A DNA stretch of 64,000 nucleotides from assembly GCF_900168115.1 (NCBI RefSeq), contig NZ_FUZC01000007.1, forward strand, positions 1 through 64,000, in the 5' to 3' direction. This DNA is from Salegentibacter salinarum (GTDB lineage Bacteria; Bacteroidota; Bacteroidia; Flavobacteriales; Flavobacteriaceae). The position numbers and the translations under genes are program-made. Position 1 is the stretch's first letter; each line of letters starts with the position of its first letter. Shown here one piece after another: positions 27,565 through 36,558 of this stretch. A model generated the notes under the pieces. The model was not told the origin of the DNA. It made no database searches and saw only the letters and a list, made by a program, of their open reading frames with translations.

Positions 27565-28956
27565 ATGGCAAAAGAAATAAAAATACCACAAATATCAGAA
27601 GGTGTAGATACCGCGACTATTTCTGAAATTCTTGTTTCCAAAGGAGACAAAATTGAAGAAGACCAGTCAGTAATTGCAGTGGAAACCGATAAAGCTTCAA
27701 CCGAGATCCCTTCTACTTTCGCCGGAACGGTTAAAGAGATAAAAGTGAGTGAAGGTGAGGAAGTAAGTGTAGGAGATGTTATTATCATCTTGGAAGAAGC
27801 TGATGAAGATTCAGAAGAAAACGAAGAATCAGGCGACGATAAAGAGAAAGAAGCATCGGAAGAAAAAGGAAAAAAAGAGAAAAAGGAAAAGGAAGGAACT
27901 TCTGAAGAAAAAGAGAAAAAGAAGAAAAAGACTTCAGAAGGAAAAAAAGAGGAAAAAAGCGAGGAGAAGTCTGATGAGGAAGAAGATGAGACCAAAAATG
28001 GAGATGAGGAAATAGAGAAGAAAAAATCATTTGAGAAATCTGAAAAAGATGAGTCTGACGACAAAAAATCATCAAAGAAAGTCTATGCGTCTCCGGGCGT
28101 ACGCCGCCTGGCTCGTGAATTGGGAGTAAATATTCAGGAGATAGAAGGCAGCGGGCAGAGTAGTAGGATCACTGAAAAAGACGTCAAAAAATATAAAGAA
28201 GGTGGTGGAGAAAAATCCGGTAGCACACAACTTGAATTACCCGATTTTAGCAAATGGGGAGCGGTAGAAACAAAGCCATTAAATAATATTAAAAAAATCA
28301 CAGCAAAGAATGTACTGCAGTCTTGGCAATCTATACCTCACGTTTTTCAGTTTGGGGAGGCAGATATTTCGGGAATTGAAAATTATATAGAGGAACATAA
28401 GGAAAAAGTAGAAGAAGCAGGGGGCAAGCTTACGCTCACTGCGATACTTACCAAGGTGGTTGCTACGGCCCTGCATAAGTTTCCAATGTTTAACGCCAGT
28501 GTAGATATGAATAAGGAAGAAATGATCCTTAAAAAATATGTAAATATCAATATTGCGGTAGCTACAGATGAAGGCCTCTTGGTGCCTGTCATAGAAAATG
28601 CCGATCAAAAAAGTATCAAAGACTTATCGGTAGAAATCTCACAAATAGCCCAAAAAGCAAGGGATCAAGAACTTTCAAAAGAAAATATGGAAGGTGGTAA
28701 TTTTTCTATTTCCAACTTAGGAGGGATTGGAGGTACCAATTTTACCCCCATAGTTTATCATCCGCAGGTTGCGATTCTTGGGGTTTCCCGGGCAAGAATC
28801 AAACCGGTTTATATAGACAATAATTTTGAACCTCGCAGCATACTTCCGCTCAGTTTGTCTTATGATCATCGTTTAATAGACGGGGCAGATGGTGCATCTT
28901 TTATGAACTGGATGGTAAAAGCCCTAGAAGATCCATACGAAGCACTTTTGGGTTAA
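27565..28956 (+). CDS. aceF: Dihydrolipoyl acetyltransferase (PDH E2)
   Basis: 463 aa. One N-terminal lipoyl domain with lipoyl-Lys43 in ETDKAS; then an extreme Lys/Glu/Ser/Asp linker at about residues 80-170; a peripheral-subunit-binding domain around 172-208 (YASPGVRRLARELGV); and the catalytic acetyltransferase domain with SYDHRLIDGADG near the C-terminus (His and Asp of the active site). Most E2 linkers are Ala/Pro-rich, so the highly charged linker is unusual. It forms the core of the complex with the neighbouring E1 and E3. Confidence 0.95.
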   Translation: MAKEIKIPQISEGVDTATISEILVSKGDKIEEDQSVIAVETDKASTEIPSTFAGTVKEIKVSEGEEVSVGDVIIILEEADEDSEENEESGDDKEKEASEEKGKKEKKEKEGTSEEKEKKKKKTSEGKKEEKSEEKSDEEEDETKNGDEEIEKKKSFEKSEKDESDDKKSSKKVYASPGVRRLARELGVNIQEIEGSGQSSRITEKDVKKYKEGGGEKSGSTQLELPDFSKWGAVETKPLNNIKKITAKNVLQSWQSIPHVFQFGEADISGIENYIEEHKEKVEEAGGKLTLTAILTKVVATALHKFPMFNASVDMNKEEMILKKYVNINIAVATDEGLLVPVIENADQKSIKDLSVEISQIAQKARDQELSKENMEGGNFSISNLGGIGGTNFTPIVYHPQVAILGVSRARIKPVYIDNNFEPRSILPLSLSYDHRLIDGADGASFMNWMVKALEDPYEALLG

Positions 28957-28974
28957 TCTTTAATATAAAAAACA

Positions 28975-30381
28975 ATGGCAAAAAATGATAAAAAGGAATT
29001 GGTTATTATTGGTGCCGGCCCTGGAGGTTATGCCGCAGCTTTTCACGCAGCAGATCTGGGAATAAAAGTAACGCTTATTGATCCTGAAGTTAATCCCGGT
29101 GGAGTTTGCCTTTACCGTGGGTGTATCCCTTCCAAAGCACTTTTGCATTTGGCGAAAACCAAAGAAGAGGCTATGAAAGCTTCTGCATGGGGATTGAAAT
29201 TTGAAGAACCCAAAATAGATCGCAAAAAAATTGCCAACTGGAAAAAAAATGTAGTAAAGAAACTCACCGAAGGCCTTGGACAATTAAGCAAATCCAGAAA
29301 AATAGAATATGTACAGGGCATAGCCAGATTTACAGGAAAGAATGAATTGGAAGTAAGCCCTAAAAAAGGAAAAAAGTTCAAATTAAATTTTGAAAAGGCG
29401 ATTATCGCTACCGGTTCTTCTGCGATGGATTTACCTGATATTGAAATAGACCATAATAAAACCTGGGATGCTACCGATGCTTTGGAGCTTAAAGAAATAC
29501 CCAAAAAGATGTTGGTGATTGGTGGTGGATATATTGGACTCGAATTGGGTAGTGTTTATGCAGCTTTCGGAAGCAAAGTTTCTGTAGCTGAAATGACTCC
29601 TGGATTTCTACCAGGAACAGATCGGGATTTGATAAAAGTTTTTGAACAAAACGAACCCTTTAAAAATGTTTATTTTGAAACTAAAATTGAAAAAGTAAAA
29701 ATGACCAAAAAGGGCGTGAGGGTTACTTTAAAAGGAAAAGAAGAAGAGCAAAGCAAAAAGTTTGATTGTGTTTTAGTCGCTGTTGGAAGAAAGCCAAATA
29801 CTAAAAATCTGGGTCTGGATAAACTGGGAGTTTCCCCGAATGAAAACGGATTTATAGAAGTGGATCCTAAACGCCGTACAAAGTTGGAGCATATTTTCGC
29901 CATTGGAGATATCACCGGGGAGCCTATGCTAGCGCATAAAGCAAGCCACGAAGGTAGAATTGCTGCTGAAGTTATTGCCGGCAAGAGAGGTGCCGGCTAC
30001 GATCCAAAAGTGATTCCGGCCATCGTTTTTACCAACCCCGAGCTTGCCTGGTGTGGGCTAACCGAAAAAGAAGCAAAAGAAAAAGACAGGAAGGTTAAAA
30101 TAGTAAAATTTCCCTGGGCGGCTTCCGGAAGGGCAGCTGCTATTGGTGAAAATAAGGGATTAACCAAGCTTTTAATAGATCCTGAATCTGAAGTGATTTT
30201 AGGAGGGGCCGTAGCCGGAAAAAATGCAGGCAGCTTAATTCCTGAGATCGCATTAGCTATTGAAATGGGCAGCACTGCCAGTGATTTAGCGCTTACCATC
30301 CATCCACATCCTACACTTTCTGAAACTATAATGGAGAGTGCCGAGCTATTTTATGGTGGAGCTACGCATTATAAAAAGTAA
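28975..30381 (+). CDS. lpdA: Dihydrolipoyl dehydrogenase (E3)
   Basis: FAD enzyme that reoxidises the E2 dihydrolipoyl group with NAD. 468 aa. FAD motif GAGPGGYAAAFHAADLG at about residues 13-29; redox cysteines Cys45 and Cys50 in GGVCLYRGCIPSK; NAD motif GGGYIGLELGSVY; second FAD motif FAIGDITGEPMLAHKA; C-terminal active-site pair in HPHPTLSE. No N-terminal lipoyl domain. It starts 18 bp after aceF, so the three genes are one operon. Confidence 0.95.
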   Translation: MAKNDKKELVIIGAGPGGYAAAFHAADLGIKVTLIDPEVNPGGVCLYRGCIPSKALLHLAKTKEEAMKASAWGLKFEEPKIDRKKIANWKKNVVKKLTEGLGQLSKSRKIEYVQGIARFTGKNELEVSPKKGKKFKLNFEKAIIATGSSAMDLPDIEIDHNKTWDATDALELKEIPKKMLVIGGGYIGLELGSVYAAFGSKVSVAEMTPGFLPGTDRDLIKVFEQNEPFKNVYFETKIEKVKMTKKGVRVTLKGKEEEQSKKFDCVLVAVGRKPNTKNLGLDKLGVSPNENGFIEVDPKRRTKLEHIFAIGDITGEPMLAHKASHEGRIAAEVIAGKRGAGYDPKVIPAIVFTNPELAWCGLTEKEAKEKDRKVKIVKFPWAASGRAAAIGENKGLTKLLIDPESEVILGGAVAGKNAGSLIPEIALAIEMGSTASDLALTIHPHPTLSETIMESAELFYGGATHYKK

Positions 30382-30943
30382 CCAATTTTTGGGCCTATAA
30401 AAACTTAATTTTATGCAATTAATGAACGGAATTATTTATATATAGAATTCAAGTGTGGTCAAGAAAAGAGAGCAAAAAAAATCTGTATCTGGTGCCAAGC
30501 TATTTCCCGATAGATGTAATTATTAAGACCACAAAATTTTGTGCCTTTTTAAAGGTGAAAACCGGGAACGATTCTAAAAACATTCTACTATGATTTCTAT
30601 TATCTACTAAAATAATCACAAAAATTTTATAGAGTTAAAGGAAACGTTGATAATTGGTTACAACAGCTTTACCGGTCTCTGCAGCATTTATAAGAAAATG
30701 TTATTTCTGCTATTAAAGCTTTTCAACCAAATTATATTCTTTCTTCAGTCCGTTAAAATAGTGTTGGTTGATGAAAATTTACTCGCAATTCAAGGCTTAA
30801 TAAGCGAATATGTTTTGTTATAATGACATATATTTAACTATAATTTTGAATATTTATCTTTTATTTAAGATGGATAATAGGGTTGTTTCTTCTTCATGTA
30901 TGCTTTATTTTCTAATTTAGAATAGCATTCAAATATTTTTTAT
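30382..30943. other. Non-coding region after the PDH operon
   Basis: 562 bp without an intact gene. There is a perfect 14-bp palindrome CACAAAATTTTGTG at 30530-30543. On the + strand around 30640-30820 broken frames read NWLQQLYRSLQHL, ENVISAIKAFQPNYIL and IVLVDENLLAIQGLISEY, protein-like but not assignable; they may be a decayed gene. Confidence 0.4.
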
Positions 30944-31897
30944 ATGAAAATAGGTTTTCACGCATCCCATGAACAATTTACTCCCCGGCATTTACTGGAA
31001 TTGGTCCAAAAGGCAGAAGTAGCAGGCTTTGAATCAATATTATCTTCAGATCATTTTCACCCCTGGAGCAATCAACAAGGGGAGAGTGGTTTTGCGTGGA
31101 GCTGGTTGGGGGCAGCAATGCAGGTTACCAATTTAGAATATGGAATTGTAAATGCTCCTGGGCAGCGATATCATCCTGCGATTATAGCACAGGCAGCATC
31201 AACCTTAGGTCAAATGTTCCCCGGCAGGTTTTGGTTATGTCAAGGCAGTGGACAAGCTTTAAATGAAAATATCACAGGCCAAAAATGGCCCTCCAAAGAA
31301 TTAAGGAATGCTAGGTTAAAAGAATCGGTACAAGTTATAAGAGAGCTTTGGAAAGGCGATTATGTAACGCACCACGGGCTGATTAACGTGGAAAAAGCTA
31401 AACTTTTTACCCAACCGGTAAAAAAAATACCAGTTTATGGAGCTGCAATCACTTCGAAAACAGCCAGGTGGTTGGGCGATTGGGTAGACGGGCTAATTAC
31501 TGTATCTAAACCTCTAAAAGAGTTAAAAAATGTAGTTGAAGCATTTAAGGAAGGCGGTGGCGGGGAAAAGCCAATGGTCCTTAAGGTACAGATATCTTAT
31601 GATGAAAATGAGGAGAAAGCATTAGTTAAAGCCTGGAAACAGTGGAAGAATAATATTTTTCCGAGTAAACTTCTGTCTGATATTAATACAGCAGATCAAT
31701 TCGATGACCTGGGTGAAAAGGTGAGAAAGGAGGATCTTAGGAAACATGTAATTATTGGTAATAAGCCGGAAATCTTTATTTCCAGAATTAAGGAATACCA
31801 GGATCTTGGATTTGAAAAGATTATTATACATAATGTAAATAAGGAGCAAGAAAAATTTATAGATTTTTTTGGTAATGAAGTTTTGTCCTCATTTTAA
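30944..31897 (+). CDS. LLM-class flavin oxidoreductase (non-F420 type)
   Basis: 317 aa, a luciferase-like (bacterial luciferase/F420-oxidoreductase) TIM barrel. Visible landmarks: SSDHFHPW near residue 26, GIVNAPGQRYHPAIIAQAAS, LCQGSGQALNENITG, and the phosphate-binding PVYGAAITSKTARWLGD. It resembles the LLM subgroup found in organisms without F420 and thus presumably uses FMN. Substrate unknown. It is first in a run with a GH13 enzyme 30 bp downstream, an association that suggests a role in sugar metabolism or stress. Confidence 0.8.
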   Translation: MKIGFHASHEQFTPRHLLELVQKAEVAGFESILSSDHFHPWSNQQGESGFAWSWLGAAMQVTNLEYGIVNAPGQRYHPAIIAQAASTLGQMFPGRFWLCQGSGQALNENITGQKWPSKELRNARLKESVQVIRELWKGDYVTHHGLINVEKAKLFTQPVKKIPVYGAAITSKTARWLGDWVDGLITVSKPLKELKNVVEAFKEGGGGEKPMVLKVQISYDENEEKALVKAWKQWKNNIFPSKLLSDINTADQFDDLGEKVRKEDLRKHVIIGNKPEIFISRIKEYQDLGFEKIIIHNVNKEQEKFIDFFGNEVLSSF

Positions 31898-31927
31898 ATT
31901 TGGGTTTGCAATATAAATACCTTTTAA

Positions 31928-33553
31928 ATGAATAAATACTGGTATAAAAATGCAGTTATATACTGTCTTGACGTAGAGACTTTCAAGGATTCCAATAATG
32001 ATGGTGTTGGTGATTTTAAAGGGCTTAAAAATGCTCTCACCTACTTATCTAGTCTAGGAATAACCTGCCTGTGGTTAATGCCATTTTTTGGCACTCCTGA
32101 TGAAGATAATGGATATGATGTAAGAAATTATTATGAGGTGGACCCCCGCCTGGGAGATCTGGGGAATTTTACTGAATTACTCGATGCTGCCAGCGAAGTG
32201 GGGATAAGGGTACTCATAGATCTGCCTGTTAATCATACCAGTGAACAACACTTTTGGTTCCAGGAGGCAAGGAAAGGTAAAAAGAATAAATACCATAATT
32301 TTTATATCTGGCAAGACGAAAAACCAAAGGACGATGGAGAGAATATAATGGCTGAAAATGGAGAAGGTTCAAATTGGAAATACGACCGAAAAGCCAAGGC
32401 TTGGTACTATCATACTTTTTTCCCGCATCAACCAGACCTCAATATTTCTAATCCAGATGTGCAAAAAGAAATCTTTAGGATTATGCATTTTTGGTTAAAA
32501 CTTGGGGTTTCGGGTTTTCGGATGGATGCCGCACCTCACATGTTTACAGAAAAAGGACAAGTCGATTTTCAAGAAGATCCTCATGAGATCTTTAGAAATT
32601 TCAGAGAATTCGTTGAAACCCAAAAACCCGATGCCATTTTATTGGCTGAAGTGGACATTGAACCTGAAAATTATCAGAATTTCTTCGGAGATGAGGATCA
32701 AATGCATATGCTCTTTAATTTCTATGTCAATAATTATCTGTTTCTCTCTCTCGCTAGGGAAGAAGCCACTCCAGTGGCAAAAGCATTAAAGGAAATGGCA
32801 CAGACTCAGGAAAAAGAACAAATGGCCATGTTTATTAGAAACCATGATGAACTTAATTTAGACAGGCTTTCAGAAAAAGAACGGACAGAAGTAATTAAAG
32901 CTTTTGCTCCTAATGAGAATATGCAAATGTTAGGGGGAATAAGAAGACGTGTGGCCTCCATGCTTAATAATGACAGAAAAAGAATTGAACTTGCCTATAG
33001 CCTGCTTTTCACGCTTCCGGGTACTCCAGTACTAAGATATGGCCAGGAAATTGGGATGGGAGAGGATCTTAATTTAGATGGAAGGGATAGTGTTAGAACA
33101 CTTATGCAATGGTCATCTGCAAAAAATGGAGGATTCTCAGATGCAGCAAAAAAGAAGCTGGTTACAAATCTGGTTTCTAAGGGTGAGTTCGGGTACAAAA
33201 AGGTAAATGTAAATGATCAACACCGAACGAAAGAATCCCTTCTGAATTGGATGACAAGTGCAATACGGTTTAGAAAAGAATTTCCGGAGTTTGGATGGGG
33301 GAACTATAAGGTGTTAGATGTAGACGATAAAAGGGTGTTAGCAGTTTATCGAAAATCGCAAAAGGGGCTGGCACTTTCATTTCATAATTTTTCAAATGAA
33401 GAAATTACGGTGAAAATTGATATTGAAGATCCGGAAGATATCGAAGATATTTTTGGAGATGAAAGATATGAAGGCTTTAACCCAAGCGAACAAAAAGTGA
33501 AATTAAATGCATACGGATATCGTTGGATGCATAAGAGTACAAATTTTGTATAA
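31928..33553 (+). CDS. GH13 alpha-amylase-family enzyme, trehalose-synthase-like
   Basis: 541 aa. The four GH13 regions are present: DLPVNHTSEQH (I), GFRMDAAPH with nucleophile Asp200 (II), LLAEVDIEP with acid/base Glu241 (III), and RNHDELN with transition-state Asp307 (IV). The NHDELNLDRLS segment and the C-terminal beta domain (VLDVDDKRVLAVYRKS) resemble trehalose synthase (maltose to trehalose) and its relatives. No signal peptide, so cytosolic. Product specificity cannot be read from the sequence. A 188-bp gap separates it from the ASRT gene. Confidence 0.85.
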   Translation: MNKYWYKNAVIYCLDVETFKDSNNDGVGDFKGLKNALTYLSSLGITCLWLMPFFGTPDEDNGYDVRNYYEVDPRLGDLGNFTELLDAASEVGIRVLIDLPVNHTSEQHFWFQEARKGKKNKYHNFYIWQDEKPKDDGENIMAENGEGSNWKYDRKAKAWYYHTFFPHQPDLNISNPDVQKEIFRIMHFWLKLGVSGFRMDAAPHMFTEKGQVDFQEDPHEIFRNFREFVETQKPDAILLAEVDIEPENYQNFFGDEDQMHMLFNFYVNNYLFLSLAREEATPVAKALKEMAQTQEKEQMAMFIRNHDELNLDRLSEKERTEVIKAFAPNENMQMLGGIRRRVASMLNNDRKRIELAYSLLFTLPGTPVLRYGQEIGMGEDLNLDGRDSVRTLMQWSSAKNGGFSDAAKKKLVTNLVSKGEFGYKKVNVNDQHRTKESLLNWMTSAIRFRKEFPEFGWGNYKVLDVDDKRVLAVYRKSQKGLALSFHNFSNEEITVKIDIEDPEDIEDIFGDERYEGFNPSEQKVKLNAYGYRWMHKSTNFV

Positions 33554-33741
33554 ATTGAGATAACTTTATCTAATTCTTAAAAAAAGAAGGAGAATTATAG
33601 GAGTATTTAGGAGCAGAATTCCTTTTATTCTCTTAGATAGGACCTGGTAAGATCTTGGCTTTCAGTAAGACTTAAAGTCGGAAGTAGTTATAAATTATCC
33701 AATAGCTTTATGAAACTAGTTAATAGTAAAAAACAGAAGAA

Positions 33742-34113
33742 ATGAAAACATTTGGAAAAAGAACCTGGGTAATTGCCGAAGGATACATTCCCTCATATGG
33801 TACAGGGCCTGAACCGGAAATGACCAGTCACGAGACCGTTTGTATACTTAATACTTCAAATAAGGGTGCAGAAGTGGAGTTAACCTTATTTTATTCAGAC
33901 AAAGACCCGGTCGGACCCTATAAAATTAAAGTTGAAGCCCAACGTACAAAACATTTACGAATCAATGACCTTGAAAATCCTGAACCAGTACCTCGTGATA
34001 CGGATTATGCCTGTGTGATAGAATCCAGTGTACCTATAGTGGTGCAACATACCCGTTTGGATTCCAGACAGGCGGAAAACGCAATATTAACAACGATAGC
34101 TTATTCTGAATAG
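33742..34113 (+). CDS. ASRT-family protein (Anabaena sensory rhodopsin transducer homologue)
   Basis: 123 aa, very close by eye to the soluble transducer of Anabaena sensory rhodopsin: WVIAEGYIPSYGTGPEPEM, SHETVCILNTS, LFYSDKDPVGPYKI, RTKHLRINDL and QHTRLDSRQAENA. In Anabaena the protein binds the rhodopsin and forms beta-sandwich oligomers; the wider family is regarded as a small-molecule (perhaps sugar) binding superfamily. There is no rhodopsin gene in the window, so a metabolite-binding role fits better. Its stop is directly followed by the ATG of the flavoprotein gene. Confidence 0.9.
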   Translation: MKTFGKRTWVIAEGYIPSYGTGPEPEMTSHETVCILNTSNKGAEVELTLFYSDKDPVGPYKIKVEAQRTKHLRINDLENPEPVPRDTDYACVIESSVPIVVQHTRLDSRQAENAILTTIAYSE

Positions 34114-35304
34114 ATGACTGATTTTAGGTGGAAGAACTGGAGTGGAAGCCTGTCATTTACACCGGGCAAGATAGTTACACCCGAAAGTGAAGAAGAGGTC
34201 GTAGCACTTGTAAAAACCGCGCAACGGGAAAACCGAAAAATTAGAGTAGTCGGCGCGGGGCACTCATCTTCTCCTCTAGTTAAAACCAAGGATATCTTGT
34301 TGTCTCTAAAGCACTTTCAGGGGGCAGAAGAACCGGATACTGATTCACACCGTCTTACTATTTTGGGAGGGATGACGGTGAAGGATGCTGGTAAAGAGGC
34401 CTTTCGGTATGGCTTGGCAATGCATAACACAGGGGATGTAGACGTGCAAACTATTGCAGGAGCTATTGGTACAGGAACTCATGGTACAGGGGTAAAGCTA
34501 AAAAACCTATCCTCGATGTTAGTAGGAGTTAGAATGGTTACAGGAACTGGCGAGATCCTTGAAACTACCTCTGATAATGATAAGGAGCTGTTCCGTGCCT
34601 TACAGCTTGCAATGGGAACCTGCGGTATTTTTCTAAAAATGCGATTACAGCTTGAAAAAACGTATCACCTTCATAGAAAAGAGTGGTGTGTGCCTATAGA
34701 AAAATGTCTTGAAAACTTTAATGATCTTAAAAAGAATAGAAACTTTGATTTTTATTGGTATCCCCGTAGTGACCTTGCAAAGATTCGAGTAATGAATAAG
34801 GTAGAGCAAGAAGTGCCGGAAATCTTCTATGGCAGTCTAGAAATGGAAAAAAAAGGACCCAGTCATGAGATTTTGCCGCGATCTCGACCTCTCAAATTTG
34901 ACGAGATGGAATATGTACTCCCCGCCGATAAAGCTCTTGATTGTTTTCTGGAAGTACGAGAGCTCATTAAGAAATATTGGCGCAAAAGAGTTGCTTGGCG
35001 GGTACTAGTGCGAACTATCAAATCAGATGAGGCTTATATAAGTCCTATGGCTGGGAGGGAATCTGTAACTATATCTTTACATCATAATGCCGGTCTTAGA
35101 TTCTGGGATTATTTTCAGGGAATAGAGCCCATCTTCGTAAAATATGGTGGCCGGCCGCATTGGGGCAAAAAACATACTTTGAAAGCGGATAAACTCAGGG
35201 ATCTGTATCCCCACTGGGATAAATTTCATGATATAAGAAAACAATTGGATCCCACGGCCGTGTTTCTGACTCCATATATGGAAAAATTATTAATAACTAA
35301 ATAA
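34114..35304 (+). CDS. FAD-linked aldonolactone-oxidase-like oxidoreductase
   Basis: 396 aa of the D-arabinono-1,4-lactone oxidase / VAO-type family. N-terminal FAD-binding domain with VVGAGHSSSPLV, then DVDVQTIAGAIGTGTHGTG, the segment around which the isoalloxazine ring sits. The C-terminal ALO domain ends with PHWGKKHTL and DPTAVFLTPYMEKLL. No signal peptide; expected to be cytosolic. It probably oxidises a sugar or sugar lactone. It is fused in operon sense to two ASRT genes: abutting the first and overlapping the second by one base (TAATG). Confidence 0.85.
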   Translation: MTDFRWKNWSGSLSFTPGKIVTPESEEEVVALVKTAQRENRKIRVVGAGHSSSPLVKTKDILLSLKHFQGAEEPDTDSHRLTILGGMTVKDAGKEAFRYGLAMHNTGDVDVQTIAGAIGTGTHGTGVKLKNLSSMLVGVRMVTGTGEILETTSDNDKELFRALQLAMGTCGIFLKMRLQLEKTYHLHRKEWCVPIEKCLENFNDLKKNRNFDFYWYPRSDLAKIRVMNKVEQEVPEIFYGSLEMEKKGPSHEILPRSRPLKFDEMEYVLPADKALDCFLEVRELIKKYWRKRVAWRVLVRTIKSDEAYISPMAGRESVTISLHHNAGLRFWDYFQGIEPIFVKYGGRPHWGKKHTLKADKLRDLYPHWDKFHDIRKQLDPTAVFLTPYMEKLLITK

Positions 35305-35681
35305 TGAAAGCAATAGGAAAATTGGACTGGGCTTTTAGTGCCGGCAAGATACCTCTTCAAAGTATTGGTGAAGAACCAAAGTTTACTAGCAATGATAAAT
35401 TAGCAATTTTAAATACTTCAGAAGAGAAAGCAATTATTGAACTTTTTATTTTCTATGAAAATAGGAAACCAATGGGTCCTTATTCTGTGACAATTAAGCC
35501 ACTTCGGCTTAAAAAGATAAGATTTAACGATTTAATTGATCCGGAGGCAATAATGCTCGAACAAAATTATAGTTGCTATATTAAAACGAATGTAAAAGTG
35601 GTGATCCAGTTTAGTCGAATGAATACTGGTAATAATAAGGTTTCAGAGATGAGTAGTATGGCGTTTCCAGTAGAATCATAA
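35304..35681 (+). CDS. Second, divergent ASRT-family protein
   Basis: 125 aa, aligned with the protein at 33742-34113 along its whole length: AGKIPLQSIGEEPKFTSNDK for AEGYIPSYGTGPEPEMTSHE, LAILNTS for VCILNTS, FYENRKPMGPYSV for FYSDKDPVGPYKI, and FNDLIDPEA for INDLENPEP. The signature HTRLDSRQ is replaced by FSRMNTGN, and conserved residues such as His in SHET are lost, so ligand choice probably differs. May form a mixed oligomer with the first copy. Starts in the TAATG overlap with the flavoprotein gene. Confidence 0.8.
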   Translation: MKAIGKLDWAFSAGKIPLQSIGEEPKFTSNDKLAILNTSEEKAIIELFIFYENRKPMGPYSVTIKPLRLKKIRFNDLIDPEAIMLEQNYSCYIKTNVKVVIQFSRMNTGNNKVSEMSSMAFPVES

Positions 35682-35691
35682 TTCAATAAGG

Positions 35692-36558
35692 ATGTTAGGA
35701 TTTTTATTAGCTTTTATGACAGCTATATCTGAAGCTTTAAAGGATATAGCTAGCAAATACAATCTACATCATATTGACGAGTACACAGCTGCATTTTCAT
35801 TACACTTAATTCAAAGTATCCTTCTTGTACCTATCGTTCTATACCTTGGGATAGAGGTAATGTCCAGTAAATTCCTCCTGGCGCTTCTGGCCAGTTCAAT
35901 CCTGCAACTTATTGTTATATTGCTATATTTTAAAGCTATAAAAAGATCGGAACTCTCAGTTACCGTTCCTCTTATAACTCTCACCCCGTTGTTTATGTTG
36001 ATTACATCTCCAATAATGATTGGAGAGTTTCCCAATGCGTTGGGGATACTAGGTATTGTTTTAATTGTGACAGGGACATATATTTCTAATCTAGATTCAA
36101 ATCAAAAAAATATTTTTGCGCCGTTTGTCTCCGTAGTAAAAAATCAGGGTAGCCGGTATATGTTGATCGTTGCTTTTTTATGGAGTATAACGGCAAATAT
36201 TGACAAAATAGGAGTAGAGGAGACTTCCCCTGTATTCTGGGCATTTTCAAAAGATTTTCTGATCCTTTTTTATCTTATACCAATTTTGGCAATTAAATCT
36301 AAAAGACCTCTCAAGCAAATTAAAAATAGAAAAGTAGGTTTACTTTTAGTTGGTATGTTTAAGAGTACTAGTGTACTTACTCAAATGTATGCTATTCAAT
36401 TTATTCTGGTGGCTTATGTAATTTCTATTAAACGAGCTAGCGCACTTTTTATAATCCTTTTTGCATTCTTTTTTCTTAATGAAAAGCATAATTTTAGAAA
36501 CAGGATGATAGGAATCATAACAATCCTCTTAGGGCTGTTTGTTATAGCAATTTCCTAA
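35692..36558 (+). CDS. EamA/DMT-type permease
   Basis: 288 aa with ten predicted membrane helices arranged as two EamA halves (first half to about residue 137, second from about 150). Typical DMT segments: SILQLIVILLYFKAIKRSE in half one and SVLTQMYAIQFILVAYVISI in half two. Family members export or take up small metabolites. Ten bp after the second ASRT gene, so likely to move the substrate or product of the flavoprotein or GH13 enzyme. Confidence 0.85.
   Translation: MLGFLLAFMTAISEALKDIASKYNLHHIDEYTAAFSLHLIQSILLVPIVLYLGIEVMSSKFLLALLASSILQLIVILLYFKAIKRSELSVTVPLITLTPLFMLITSPIMIGEFPNALGILGIVLIVTGTYISNLDSNQKNIFAPFVSVVKNQGSRYMLIVAFLWSITANIDKIGVEETSPVFWAFSKDFLILFYLIPILAIKSKRPLKQIKNRKVGLLLVGMFKSTSVLTQMYAIQFILVAYVISIKRASALFIILFAFFFLNEKHNFRNRMIGIITILLGLFVIAIS

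Noticed and set aside
27776-28015. 79-aa Lys/Arg-rich frame on the + strand
   Set aside because: Frame-shifted reading of the same E2 linker; low complexity only.
27513-28064. 183-aa Ser/Phe-rich minus-strand open frame
   Set aside because: It is the antisense of the Lys/Glu-rich linker of the E2 gene; GAA/AAA-type codons read backwards as Ser and Phe. No gene signals.
30530-30543. CACAAAATTTTGTG palindrome as terminator of lpdA
   Set aside because: There is no loop and no proper T-run right after it, and it is 149 bp from the stop; may be chance in A/T-rich DNA.
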